Source: Xylocopa sonorina (lineage: Eukaryota > Arthropoda > Insecta > Hymenoptera > Apidae). Taken from it: a DNA stretch of 64,000 bases. Location: the NCBI RefSeq assembly GCF_050948175.1, contig NW_027490133.1, forward strand, positions 1,481,473 through 1,545,472, written 5' to 3'. The translations under genes were made by a program, and so were the position numbers. Shown here piece by piece: positions 36,458-50,100 of this stretch (positions are counted from its first letter, which is position 1; each line of letters starts with the position of its first letter). Under the pieces are notes generated by a model that saw nothing but the letters and a program-made list of their open reading frames with translations, searched no databases and was not told the DNA's origin.

Positions 36458-37045
36458 AAATTAGCAGCTGTCAAGACATCAAAGGTAAGGTCATATTTTC
36501 TTATCCGCCTTCGTGCCTTTTGATACGTGTTTCGCGAGCCAGAAAGAACCCGGTCTTCGTTGCAATTCCGCGAGCCGAACCGTTCGAGGCTGCGTGTCGC
36601 TCCCGGTAAATGATAAGTTTTCGCGACCCGTGACGTGACAATAGCCATTGCCGGCTGATCTGTGCGGATCGTCGTACGTATCGTATCTTATAAAGTGTTT
36701 CATTAATCTGCATTTTAGAATTTCAAACTTCGTGTTTTAAAATTGGAAGGTAACAGTTTTTTGAGTACTATCTATATTTTCAATCAACCTGTTACTGATA
36801 ATTGATAACAAAAATTTATTTTATGAATTAGCCCTCTATAAAAGCAGCGAAATGACGCATAGATGTAATGAAAACAGATATACACATATATGAACTATAT
36901 GTATACTATTATTTAAAAATACTAAATGCATATTAAGTAAAATGCGTATCCACTTCCTGTCACATGCCAAGCATGTTTTTGGAGCGTTCGAAAATCTGCG
37001 ATCCGTGAGGGCGTGTTGAACGCGCAGCGCCCCGTCCTCAATGTG

Positions 37046-40000
37046 TTAAGAAGCATTAGAACTCTATTGCCTCGATAAGTACACATCTGTAAACGCTATA
37101 TCCTAGCAAGGAAGTGTCGCATTTACATTCATTTGAAGTGTATACGAGGTATACATGACACTTCGCAATGAATATTGTACCTTATCATGAAACATAGAAA
37201 TAAGATGCGATTTCGCGTTTTAAGAAGCATTAGAACTCTATTGCTTCGATACGGAGACATCTGCAATCACTATTTCCTAGCGAGGAAAGGTCGCATTTAC
37301 ATTATTTTGTAGTGAGTACGAGGTATACATATCACTGCACAATGAATATTATATCTTATCATGAGACCTAGAAATGAGATGTGATATCGCGTTTTACGAA
37401 GCATTAGAACACTATTGTTTCGATACGTAGACATCTGGAATCGCAATTTCCTAGCAAGGAAGTGTCGCATTTACATTCCATTGAAGGGAATACAAGGTAT
37501 ACATAACACTCCACAATGCGTATTATATCTTATCATGAAACATAGAAATGAGATGCGATATCGCGATTTAAAAAGGATTGGAACTCTATTGCTAAGATAC
37601 GTAGACATCTGCAAAAGCTATTTAATAGCAAGGATGTGTCGCATTTACATTCTTTTGAATTGAATACAGGGTATACATGACACTACGCAATGAATATTAT
37701 ATCTTATCGTGAAACATAGAAATGAGATGCGGTATCGCGTTTTGAGAAGCATTAGAACTCTATTGCTACGATACGTAGACATCTGGAAACGCTATTTCCT
37801 ATCAAGGATGTGTCGCATTTACATTCATTTGAAGAGAATACGAGGTATACATGCCACATCGCAATGAAAATTATATATTATCATGAAACATAGAAATGAG
37901 ATTCGATATCGCGATTTAAGAAGCATTAGATCTCCATTGCTTCGACACGTAGACATCTGCAAACGCTACTTCCAAGTGAAGGAAGTGTGGCATTTACATT
38001 CATTTAAAGTCTAGACGAGGAATACGTAACACTTCGCAATGAATATTATATACTATCATGAGACATAGAAATGATATGCGATTTCGCGTTTTAAGAAGCA
38101 TTAGAACTCTATTGCTTCGATACGGAGACATCTGCAATCGCCATTTCCTAGCGAGGAAAGGTCGCATTTACATTATTTTGTAGTGAGTACGAGGTATACA
38201 TATCACTGCACAATGAATATTATATCTTATCATGAGACCTAGAAATGAGATGTGATATCGCGTTTTACGAAGCATTAGAACACTATTGTTTCGATACGTA
38301 GACATCTGGAATCGCAATTTCCTAGCAAGGAAGTGTCGCATTTACATTCCTTTGAAGGGAATACAAGGTATACATAACACTCCACAATGAGTATTATATC
38401 TTATCATGAAACATAGAAATGAGATGCGATATCGCGATTTAAAAAGGATTGGAACTCTATTGCTAAGATACGTAGGCATCTTCAAAAGCTATTTAATAGC
38501 AAGGATGTGTCGCATTTACATTCTTTTGAATTGAATACAGGGTATACATGACACTACGCAATGAATATTATATCTTATCGTGAAACATAGAAATGAGATG
38601 CGGTATCGCGCTTTGAAAAGCATTATAACTCCATTGCTACGATACGTAGATATCTGGAAACGCTATTTCCTATCAAGGATGTGTCGCATTTACATTCTTT
38701 TGAAGAGAATACGAGGTATTCATGCCACTTCGCAATGAATATTGTACCTTATCATGAAACATAGAAATAAGATGCGATATCGCGATTTAAAAAGCACTAG
38801 AACTCTATTGCTACGATACGTAGACATCTGCAGACGCTATTTCCTAGCAAGGAAGTGTCGCATTTACATTCTATTGAAGTGAATACGAGGTATACATGAC
38901 ACTCCGCAATGAATATTATATCTTATCATAAAACATAGAAATGAGATGCGATATCTCGTTTTAAGAAGCATTAAAACTCTGTTGCTTCGATACGTAGACA
39001 TCTGCCATCGCCATTTCCTAGCAAGGAAGTGTCGCATTTACATTCATTTGAAGTGTATGCGAGGTATACATAGCACTGCACAATGAATACTATATCTTAT
39101 CGCGAAACATAGAATTGAAATGCGACATCTCGTTTTAAGAAGCATTAGAACTCCATTACTACGATACGCAGACAACTGCAAACGCTACCACCTAACAAGG
39201 CAGTGTCGCACTTACATTCATTTGAAGTGTACGCGAGGTATACATGACATTTCGAAGTGAATATTATATCTTATCATGAAACATAGAAATGAGATGCGAT
39301 ATCGCGTTTTGAGAAACATTTGAACTCTATTGCTTCGATACGTACACATCTGGAAACGTAATTTCCTAGAAAGCAAGTGACGCATTTACATTCATTTGAA
39401 GTGTGGACGAGGAATACATAATGCTTCGCAATGAATATTATATCTTGTCATGAAACGTTGAAATGAGGTGCGATATCTCGAATTAAGAAGCATTAGAACT
39501 CTATTGCTTCGATTCGTAGACATCTGGAAACGCTATTTCCTAGCAGGGAAGTGTCGTATTTACATTCTTTTGAAGTGATTACGAGGTATACATGTCACTT
39601 CGCAATGAATATTATATCTTATCTCGAAACATAGGAATGAGATGCGATATCGCGATTTAAGCAGCATTACAACTCTATTGCTTCGATACGTAGACATCTG
39701 CAAACGCAACTTCCTAGCTAGGAAGTGTCGCATTTATATTCCATTGAAGTGAATACGAGGTATACATAACACTGCACAATGATTATTATATCTTATCTCG
39801 AAACATAGGAATGAGATGCGATATCGCGATTTAAGAAGCATTACAATTCTATTGCTTCGATACGTTGACATCTGCAAACTCTATTTCCTAGAAGGGTAGT
39901 GTCGCATTTACATCCATTTGAAGTGTACGCGAGGTATACATGCCACTTCGCAATGAATATTATATCTCATCATGAGACATAGAAATGAGATGCGATATCG

Positions 40001-41629
40001 CGATTTAAGAAGCATTAGAAATCTATTGCTTCGATACGTAGGCATCTGCAAACGCAACTTCCTAGCATGGAAGTGGTGCATTTTGACACTTTTGAAGTGA
40101 ATACGAGGTATACATGACACTTCGCTATAAATATTATACCTTATCATGAAACATAGAAATGTGATGCGATATCTCGTATTAAGAAGCATTAGAACTCTAA
40201 TGCTACGATACGTAGACATCTGCAAACGCCATTTCCTAGCAAGGAAATGTCGCATTTAAATTCGTTTGAAGTGAATGAGATGTATACATAACATTGCACT
40301 ATGAATATTATCTCTTATCATGAAACATAGAAATGAGATGCGATATCGCGATTAAAGACGCATTAGAATTCCATTGCTTCGACACGTAGACATCTGCAAA
40401 CGCTATTTCCCAGGAAGGAAGTGTCGCCCTAACATTCTTTTGAGGTGCATACGGAGTAGGCATAACATTTTACAATGAATATTATATCTTATCACGAAAC
40501 ATAGGAATGAGATGCGATATCGCTGTTTAAGGGGCATTAGAACTCTATTGCTTCGATACGCAGACATCTGCAAACGCTACTTCCTAGAAAGGGGGTCTCA
40601 TTTACATTCATTTGAAGTGTAGTCGAGGAATACATAACACTTCGCAGTGAATATTATATCTTACCAAGAGACATAGAAATGTGCTGCGATATCGCGTTTT
40701 GAGAAGCATTAGAACTCTAATGCTTCGATACGTAGACATCTGCAAACGCTACTTCCTAGCAAGAAAGTGTCGCATTTGCGTTCTTCTGAAGTGAATACGA
40801 AGTATACATGTCACTTCGCAATGAATATTATATCTTATCATGAAACATAGAAATGAGATGCGATATCGCGTTTTAAGAAGCATTGGGACCCTATTGCTAC
40901 GATACGTAGACATCTGCAAACGCTATTTCCTAGCAAGGAAGTGTCACGTTTACATTCTTTTGAAGAGAAAACGAGGTATACATAACACTGCACAATGAAT
41001 GCTATATCTTATCATGAGACATAGAAGTGATATGCGATATCGCGTTTTAAGAAGCATTAGAACTCTATTGCTTCGACAAGTAGACAACAGCAGACGCTAT
41101 TTCCTAGCATGGAAGTGTCGCATTTACATTCATTTGATGTGTAGACGAGATATACATAACACTGCACAATGAATATTATATCTTATCATGAGACATAGAT
41201 ATGAGTTACGATATCGCGATTTAAAGAGCATTAGAACTCTATTGCTTCAATACGTAGACATCTGGAAACGTAATTTCCTAGCAAGGAAGTGTCGCATTTA
41301 CATTAATTTGAAGTGTATGCGAGGTATACATGACACTTCGCAATGAAAATTATATCTTATCATGAAACATAGGAATGAGATGCGATATCGCGTTTTGAGA
41401 AGCATTAGAACTCTAATGCTACGATACGTAGACATCTGTAAACGATATTTCCTAGCAAGGAATTGTCGAATTTACATTCTTTTGAAGTGAATACGAGGTA
41501 TACATAACACTGCACAATGAATATTATATCTTATCATGAAACATAGAAATGAGATGCGATATCGCGATTTAAGATGCATTAGAACTCTAATGCTTCGGTA
41601 CGTAGACATCTGCCAGCGCTATTTCCTAG
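37046..41629 (+). repeat. 174-bp satellite array, block 3
   Basis: About 26 monomers in the same orientation. It contains a five-monomer repeat: 37206-37850 recurs at 38077-38721 (offset 871) with shared variants such as AGCGAGGAAAGGTCGC and CATGAGACCTAG. It ends with the CTAG target (41626-41629) of the family B LTR. Confidence 0.98.
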
Positions 41630-41630
41630 T

Positions 41631-41957
41631 GTGACGTCAGGCGTAGCGCCTGCCACCCATTACATACGTCAGCATCCTCGTAACCTCCAGCATCGACCCC
41701 TGGACACAGGCAACCTGCAATACTTGCCTGAATTATCGGCAATCAGTAGATTCGCGCGCGCACGTCCGCACGCACTCAGACGTACCAGCCAGGTCCGCTG
41801 TCTCGCTCGCATCTACGAGCAACCTTATCGCCCTCTCATCAGGAATTCCGCCCAACAGAGAGAAGAAGCCGCAGTCCGTCGCCGCAATGGGGACTTTTCC
41901 AGTTCAGGGAATCTACGTTGCCTGAACCTACGTACTATTTCTAGAATAAGTCTATAA
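41631..41957 (+). CDS. Pol C-terminal tail encoded in U3, family B
   Basis: Open for 108 codons from the second base of the LTR, starting VTSGVAPATH, clearly related to VTSGVPPATL of families A and D. The expected aromatic ending (LPEPTYYF then TAG at about 41941) is present but in a different frame from this one, which points to a small indel in this copy. Family A has the comparable ending LPCPKYYF. Confidence 0.6.
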   Translation: MTSGVAPATHYIRQHPRNLQHRPLDTGNLQYLPELSAISRFARARPHALRRTSQVRCLARIYEQPYRPLIRNSAQQREEAAVRRRNGDFSSSGNLRCLNLRTISRISL

Positions 41958-42608
41958 TACTCATAGATATAAGTACTCGACACGAATTGTAACACACCAC
42001 AACACATATGTAATTCTAAGTTCTTATTCCTAAGATTAGACGCTAGATGCGCCCAGGCTATCGGCACGAGCCGCTAGCCCCACCACGCGCCGCGAGTCCC
42101 CACTCGCTGGACCGCGCGCACCCTACCACGAGCGCCTGCGACCGTAGCGCCCCGCGAACCGAGGAGGTCCCAGACGCGCCTCGAGAGACACATTCGAGTC
42201 CTCGGGCTTCTAGAGTTAACATCGATCTTCCATCTCAAGCCGCCTCAATGTGGGGTCTAGGCTACGCGTTGCTATTTCCATTTTACTAGTTCTAACTTAG
42301 AATAATTTCACTTTTGTACATTTTAGCTTAGAATATATTTTACTTTAGTTACTAAATCCAATCTACAAGTTCTTTTACCAGTTCTACTATTTCCTATTCC
42401 AATAATTACTAAATCTAAACTTAATATACTAGTTCTTACGTTAAAACATTATTCTTAAACTACAAATTCTACGACGTGTTCCTTCCAACAATTGGGTTGC
42501 GTTTGTTCACCTTGAAGGAGTAGAGAACTCAGCTTTGCGACGTTGCGATAGAGCGGACCGCCGCTTATCCTTCTGAACATTGCCTGAAAGTACAGAAAAA
42601 CTGGGTGA

Positions 42609-42979
42609 ATGAAACGTGGATCCGGTTCGCGAAGAACACAACGCGCGGGTCGTAAGAATTTTATTCGTTCACTTGCTCGAGAATACCTGGGAGATACACC
42701 CCGAGTCCTCGTACCGCAGCAACCTGTCGTCATCATTCCGGTTCAGTCACAGTTTTCCGAAACGCCGATCAACGCCGATTTGCCTGCCTCTGCAGCCAAC
42801 GTCTCTGCAATATCCACAGTCTCCGCTGAATCTACTCTGCATCCAGACCGCTGTTTCCCGTTATGCTGGAAGTTAATCAAAGTCACCGTCAACATCAACC
42901 GACAGATCGCTGTATCGATACCTACCAACGACCCCCGACGCACATTCTACCTGCGTATCGAGACTGAAGCCAGCGAAAG
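42609..42979 (+). CDS. LTR-encoded basic peptide exon, family B
   Basis: ATG at 42609. TQRAGRKNFIRSLAREYLG covers residues 10-28 and NDPRRTFYL lies near the end; the frame runs to GAAAG|GTAAGG. The stop codon of the unspliced frame (AGG-TAA, 42979-42983) is formed by the donor sequence itself, so splicing would remove it and extend the product. The context matches that of family D. Confidence 0.6.
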
Positions 42980-43139
42980 GTAAGGCTTTTCCATCATATC
43001 GCGAGTGTTTTTACCGCGTCGCGTAAGCCAAAAATATCGGACCCGGTCGTAACGCGTTCCCGCGGAGCGAAAACCGTATAAATAGGCTCCTGTCGTGAAG
43101 CCTCCGGATAAACGAAAAATTCTTTCGCCGGACGTGACA

Positions 43140-45709
43140 CTAGCAAGGAAGTGTCGCATTTACATTCTTTTGAAGTGAATACGAGGTATACATAACACTG
43201 CACAATGAATATTATATCTTACTATGAATTATAGAAATGAGGAGCGATATCGCTTTTTAAGAAGCATTAGAACTCTATTGCTACGATACCTAGACATCTG
43301 CAAACGCTATTTCCTAGAAGGAAGAGTCGCATTTACATTCTTTTTAACTGCAGACGAGATATACATAGCCAATCGCAATGAATACTATATCATCACGATA
43401 CATAGAAATGAGATGCGATATCGCGAATTAAGAAGCATTAGTACTGTATTGGTACGATGAGTAGACATCTGGAAACGCTATTTCCTTGCAAGGAAGTGTC
43501 GCATTTACATTCTCTTGAAGTGAATACGAGGTATACATGACACTTCACAATGAATATTATATCTTATCACGAAACATAGAAATGAGATGCGATATCGCGT
43601 TTTATGAAGCATTAGAGCTCTATTGCTAGGATACGTACACATCTGCAAACGCTATTTCCTAGCCAGGAAGTGTCGCATTTACGTTATTTTGAAGTGAATA
43701 TGAGGTATACATGACACTTCGCAATGACTATTATATCTTGTCATGAAACATAGAAATGTGATACGATATCGCCTTTTAAGAAACATTAGAACTCTATTGC
43801 TACGATACGTAGATATCTGGAAACGCTATTTCCTAGCAAGGAAGTGTCGCATTTACATTCTTTTGAGGTTAATACGAAGTATACATGACACTTCGCAATG
43901 AATATTATATTTTATCATGAAACATAGAAATGAGATGCGATATGACGACATAAGAAGCACTAGAACTCTATTGCTTCGACACGTAGACATCTGCAAACGC
44001 TATTATCTAGTAAGGAAGTGTCGCATTTTCATTCGTTTGAAGTGAATACGAAGAATACATAACACTGCACATTGAATATTACATCTTATCATGAAACATA
44101 GAAATGAGATGTGTTTTCGCGTTCTAAGAAGCTTTGGATCTCTATTCCTTCGATATGTAGACATCTGCAAACGCTATTTCCTAGCAAGGAAGTGTCGCAT
44201 TTACATTCTTTTGAAGTGAATATGTGGTATACATGACACTTCGCAATGAACATTATATCTTATAATAAAACGTAGAAATCAGATGCGATATGACGATGTA
44301 AGAAGCATTGGAACTCTATTTCTTCGATAAGTATACCTCTGCAAATGCTATTTCCTAGCAAGGAAGTGTCGCATTTACATTCATTTGAAGTGTATGCACT
44401 TCATGCATGAAACATAGATATCAGATGCGTTATCGCGATTTAAGAAGCATGAGAACTCGATTGCTACGATACGTAAACATCTACAATCGCTATTTCCTAG
44501 TAAGGAAGTGTCGCATTTACATTCTTCCGAAGTGAGTACCAGGTATACATGACACTTCGCAATGAATATTATATCTTATCATGAAACATAGAAATGAGAT
44601 GCGATATCGCGTTTAAAGGAGCATTAGATCTCTATTGCTTCGATACGCAGAGATCTGGAAACGCATTTCCTAGCACGGAAATTCTACATTCTTTTGAACT
44701 GTAGACGAGGTATACACAACACTTCGCAATGAATATTATATCTTATCATGGAACATGGAAATTAGATGCGATTTCGCGTTCTAGGGAGCATTAGATCTCT
44801 ATTGCTTCGATACGTAGACATCTCGAAACGCATTTCCTATGCAAGGAAGTGAGGCATTTACATTCTTTTAAAGTGTAGACGATGTGTCAATAACACTTTG
44901 CAATGAATATTATATCTTATCATGAACGAAGTATTGAGATGCGATACCACGTTAAAAGAAGCATTAGAACTCTACTGCTTCGATACGTAGACATCTGCAA
45001 GCGCTACTTCCTAGCAAGGAAGTGTCGCATTTACATTCTTTTGAATGGAATAAGAGGTGCACGTGACACTTCGTAATGAATATTATATCTTATCATGAAA
45101 CATAGGAATATCGGGAAGGAGCGATATCGCGTTTTAAGGAGCACTATAGCTCTATTGCTACGATACGTAGACATCAGCAAACGCCATTTTCTAGCAAGGA
45201 AGAGTCGCATTTACATTCATTTGAAGTGAATACGAGGTATACATAACACTGCACAATGAGTATTATATCTTATCATGATACATAGAAATGAGAAGCGATA
45301 CCTTGATTTAGATAGCATTAGAATTCTATTGCATCGATACGTAGACATCTTCATATGCTACTTTCTAGCAAGGAAGTGCCGCATTTTCATTCGTTTGAAC
45401 TGAATGCGAGGTATACATGACACTTCGCAATGAATATTATATCTCATCATGAAACATAGAAATGAGATGCGATATCGCGTTTTGAGAAGCATTAGAACTC
45501 TATTGCTTCGATACGTAGATATCTGCAAACGCATCTTCCTAGTACGGAAGTGTCGCATTTACATTCATTTGATGTGTATTCGAGGTACTCATGACAATTC
45601 GCAATGAATATTATATCTCATCATGAAACATAGAAAAGAGATGCGATATCGCGTTTTGAGAAGCATTAGAACTCTACTGCTTCGATACGTAGATATCTGC
45701 AAACGCTAC
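43140..45709 (+). repeat. 174-bp satellite array, block 4
   Basis: About 15 monomers. Two irregular monomers: around 44398-44403 about 40 bp are missing between TGTATGCACTTC and ATGCATGAAACATAG, and around 45108-45122 there is an extra stretch (GGAATATCGGGAAGGAGCG). Confidence 0.97.
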
Positions 45710-47127
45710 TGTGACGTCAGGCGTGCCGCCTGCCACCCTCTCAACGCACCACAGCAACCACCCTCACGCGCCTGCACCACAGGCAACACCCAGGCGCAAC
45801 TCGCCGTCTCTCTCACTCCAGGGGACATACCCTCCGTCTCACTCGCACCCGCAGAGGTGCTCACCATCTCGCTCGCACCAAGGACCATGTGCGCTGTCTC
45901 GCTCCCACTCAAGGAGCCATCCACCGTCTCACTCTTACCTGCAGGGAAACTCGCTCTCTCGCTCACTCCAGAGACGTACCAGGAGAATCAACCTCCACTA
46001 GATCCGATGACGGGAACCCTCACCGTACAAAGGACTCTACGATTTCATCATCCCAGATCTGCCATGCCTAAAATACTATTTCTAAGATTATTAATTAACA
46101 TTATATATATACTCCTATATTCTAAGCTCTGTATTCCTAGCTCATAGAATTTACACGACACTACTTTATAACGACACAAACAACACACATTTTACATTTA
46201 AGGCGTAATTTCTAATTTCATACTTGTATCTCTATATTCATAAGTTGCGCTAATTAAGTAACCCGCGACGCGCGTGATCGCGACCGCCTCAGCGGCATGC
46301 GCCGCTAACCCCACCACGCAACGCCGAGACCCCACTCGGGCGTCCACATACTCCCACCTACGTTCGCACGCGACCGAAGCGCTCCGAGAGTCGAGGAGGT
46401 CGCAGACGCATCTTGGGAGACACAGTCAGTCAATACCGTCAGTACGGTACAGTTCTATCTCGCCTTCGGGCACTTCCAATTCCAAGTTTCTTCCAAGTCG
46501 CGCCTTAGGGCCGTTGCGCAGCCTCGATGAGGTTCCTAGTTCTAAAGTCTTTGTTCTACTTGCTAATTCATAGTTAACATAGTCTTAATACTTAGAAATA
46601 ATTGTTCTTGTACTCTTTGGTTTAGAATATACTTTATTATTTTTCTACCACATCGAGTTCTAGTTCATTCCAACTCCATTTCTAAATTCAATTATATTTT
46701 AATACAAATTCTTCCAAGTTCGTAACAACTTGAATAATAAACGAACTCTTCGCGCCGGGAGGAAGAATTTAATCCATTATCTCGTGCGGAATACGTTGGT
46801 GAAACGCCAGTATTCTTCGTTCATCGACGGACGGCGACATTCATCGCAGCTCCACCGTCACAACGCCGATTTCAGCCAGCCGTACGCCGACTCCTCCCCC
46901 GAGAACGACCCTCGACGATCGCCACATCTGAAAGCAGAAGAGGGAAATCAGCGAAAGGTAAGTAAAATTCCTCCTTACACGCGTTCGCGATTGTTTACGG
47001 TGCCCGCATCTTGCCAGAATCGACGAACCCGGTCATACGCGTTTTATACCGGACCGAATTCTCGACTAAAAGGCTTGTGTCATTCAGCCTCCTGGGATAC
47101 GAATAATTTGTTCGCCAGGACGTGACA
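45710..47127 (+). repeat. Solo LTR, family A
   Basis: 1418 bp, flanked by CTAC at 45706-45709 and 47128-47131. It lies at the same position of the satellite monomer as the full-length element (AACGCTAC | TTCCTAGCA). It resembles the 3' LTR more than the deleted 5' LTR but has fewer 60-bp U3 repeats. The U3 frame (45711-46001) begins VTSGVPPATL and ends early at TAG, where the 3' LTR has GAG. The GTACCGT/ACGGTAC hairpin has one mismatch. Confidence 0.95.
46730..46957 (+). CDS. LTR-encoded basic peptide exon, family A solo LTR
   Basis: Same frame as in the full-length element, one codon shorter (NNKRTLRAGRKN at the start), running to AAAG|GTAAGT with no stop. No in-frame ATG. Conservation of the open frame in three family A copies, despite many surrounding substitutions, supports past coding. 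Confidence 0.5.
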
Positions 47128-50100
47128 CTACTTCCTAGCAAGGAAGTGTCGCATTTACATACAATTGAAGTGTTTGCGAGGTATACATGACACTTCGCAA
47201 TGAATATTATATCTTATCAGGGTACATAGAAATGAGATGCGACATCTCGTTTTCAGAAGCATTAGAACACTATTTCTGCGATACGTAGACATCTGCAAAC
47301 GCTATTTCCTAGCAATGAAGTATCACATTTACATTCATTTGAAGTGAGTACGAGGTATACATGACACTTCGCAATGAATATTATATCTTATCATGAAACA
47401 TAGAAATGAGTTGCGATATCTTGTTTTAAGAAGCTTTAGAACTCTATTGCTACGACACGTAGACATCTGCAAACGCTATTTAATCGGAGGGAAGAGTCGC
47501 ATTAACATTCTTTTGAAGTGAATACGAGGTTTACATGACACTTCGCATTGAATATTATATCTTATCATGAAACATAGAAATGAGATGCTATATCGCATTT
47601 TACGAAGCGTTAGAACTCTATTGCTACGATACGTTGACATCTGCAAACTCTATTTCCTAGGAAGGAAGTGTCGCATTTACATTATTTTGAAGCGAATACG
47701 AGGTATACATGACACATCGCAATGAATATTATATCATCATGAAACATAGAAGTGAGGTGCGGTATTGCGTTTTAAGAAGCATTAGAACTCTATTGCTACG
47801 ATAAGTAGACATCTGCAAACGCTATTTCCTAGCAAGGAAGTGTCGCATTTTCATTCTTTTGAAGAGAATACGAGGTTTACATGACACTTCGCAATGAATA
47901 TTACATCATCATGCAGCATGGAAGTGACGTGCGGTATTGCGTTTTAAGAAGCTTTAGAACTCTATTGCTACGATAAGTAGACATCTGCAAACTCTATTTC
48001 CCAGCAAGGAAGTGTCGCATTTACATTCTTTTGAAGTGAATACGAGGTTTACATGACACTTCGCATTGAATATTATATCTTATCATGAAACACAGAAATG
48101 GGATGCGATATCGCGTTTTAAGAAGCGTTAGATAACTATTGCTACGATACGTAGACATCTGCAGACGCTATTTCCTAGCAAGGAAGTGTCGCATTTACAT
48201 TCTTTTGAAGTGAATACGAGGTATACATGACACTTCGCAATGAATATCATATCTCATCATGACACATAGAAATGAGATGCGATATCGCGTTTTAAGAAGC
48301 GTTAGAACCCTATTGCTACGATACGTAGACATCTGCAAACTCTATTTTCTAGCAAGGAAGTGTAGCATTTACATTCTCTTTAAGTGAATACGAGGTTTAC
48401 ATGACACTTCGCAATGAATATTATATCCTTTCATGAAACATAGGAATGAGAAGCGAAGTCTCGTTCTAAGAAGCACTAATACCCTATTGTTTCTATACGT
48501 AGACATCTGCAGACGCTAATTCCTAGCAAGGAAACGTCGCATTTTCAATGTTTAGAAGTGAATACGAGATATACATAACACTCCAGAACGAATATTATAT
48601 CTTATCATGAAACATAGAAATGAGATGCGATATGGCGATTTAAGAAGCAATAGAACTCTGTTGCTTCGATACGTAGACATCTGACATCGCTATTTCCTAG
48701 CAAGGAAGTTTCGCATTTACATTAATTTGAAATGTATGCGAGTTATACAAGAAACTTCGCAATGAATATTACATCTTATCATGATTCATAGAAATGAGAT
48801 GGTAAATCGCGTTTTGAGAAGCATTAAAACTCAATTGCTACGATACGTAGATATCTGCAAACGCTATTTCCTAGCAAGGAAGTGTCGTATTTACATTCTT
48901 TTGAAGAGAATACGAGGTATACATGAAACTCCGCAATGAATAGTATATCTTATCATAAAACATAGAAATGAGATGCGAAATGGCGATTCAAGAAGCATTA
49001 GAACTCTATTGCTTCGATACGTTGATATCTGCAAACACTATTTCCCAGCATGGAAGTATCGCATTTACATTCATTTCAAGTGTATGCGAGGTATACGTGA
49101 CACTTCGCAATGAATATTACCTCTTATCACGAAACATAGAAGTGAGATGCGATATCACGTTTTAAGAAGCATTAGAACTCTATTGCTACGTTACGTAGAC
49201 ATCTGCGAACGCTATTTCCTAGCAAGGGAGTGTTGCATTTACATTCATTTGAATTGCAGACGAGGAATACATAACACTTCGCAATGAATATTATATCTCA
49301 TCAAGAGACGTAGAAATGAGGTGCGATATCGCGTTATAAGAAGCATTAGACCTCAATTGCTACGGTACGTAGACATCTGCAGACGCTATTTCCTAGCAAG
49401 GAAGAGTCGCATTTTCATTCTTTTGAAGTGTAGACGAGATATACATATCACTGCACAATGAATATTATATCTTATCATGAAACATAGAAATGAGATGCGA
49501 TATCGCGATCTAAGAAGCCTTAGAAATCTATTGCTCTGATATGTAGACATCTACAATCGCTATTTTCTTGCCGGAAAGTGTCGCATTTACATTCATTTGA
49601 AGTGAATACGAGGTATACATGACACATCGCCATGAATATTATATCTTATCCTGAAACAGAAATGAGGCGCGATATCTCGTTTTACGAAACATTAGAACTC
49701 TATTGCTACGATACGTAGACATCCGCAAACGCTATTTCCTAGCAAGGAATTGTCGCATTTGCATTCATTTGATGTGTATGCGAGGATTGCATGACACTTC
49801 GCAATGAATATTATACCTTATCATAAGACATAGCAATGAGATACGATATCGCGTTTTAAGGAGCATTGGAAATCTATTGCTACGATACGTACACATCTGC
49901 ATACGCTACTTCCTAGAAAGGCAGTGTCGCATTTGCATTCTTTTGAAGTGAATACGAGGTATGCATAATACCCCACAATGAATATTATATCTTATCATGA
50001 AACATTGGAATGAGATGCGATATCGCTCTTTAAGAAGCATTAGGACTCTATTGCTACGATACGTAGATATCTGGAAACGCTATGTCCTAGCAAGGCAGTG

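Larger units (their letters stand above)
35092..36640 (+). repeat. Solo LTR, family C, nested in the TTAA element
   Basis: Starts TGTAACGTCC and ends GACGTGACA, 1549 bp. Flanks are ATTG (left) and ATAG (right), three of four bases matching, consistent with an aged 4-bp duplication. Internal order matches the other families: U3 coding frame, GC-rich block with CCGAGGAGGTCGC (about 35633), AGAATATACTTTAT box (about 35835), stem-loop (36087-36107), ATG-initiated peptide, donor-like site (36485), AACCCGGTC block. No internal retroelement sequence remains, so it arose by LTR-LTR recombination. Confidence 0.88.
34868..37045 (+). mobile_element. piggyBac-like non-autonomous DNA transposon carrying a solo LTR
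   Basis: Flanked by TTAA on both sides (34864-34867 and 37046-37049), the target duplication of piggyBac transposons. Terminal inverted repeats CACATTGCGGACGGG (left) and CCCGTCCTCAATGTG (right) match at 14 of 15 positions. Without the nested LTR the element is about 0.63 kb, too short for a transposase and with no such ORF. Near the left end a subterminal direct repeat is visible: TTGCGGACGGGTGACGAGG and, about 40 bp on, TTGCGAACGGGTCACGATA, each followed by a TATCTCGTTTT-type stretch. The right part (36641-37045) is AT-rich and non-coding. Confidence 0.85.
41630..43139 (+). repeat. Solo LTR, family B
   Basis: TGTGACGTCAGG to GACGTGACA, 1510 bp, flanked by CTAG at 41626-41629 and 43140-43143; the satellite motif TTCCTAGCAAGG is exactly split by it. 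Internal landmarks: inverted repeat CAGGCG-TAG-CGCCTG near the start, CCGAGGAGGTCCCAGACGCG block at about 42159, AGAATATATTTTAC box at about 42330, stem-loop at 42548-42567, peptide frame from 42609, donor-like site at 42980, GACCCGGTC block at about 43040. Confidence 0.93.
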
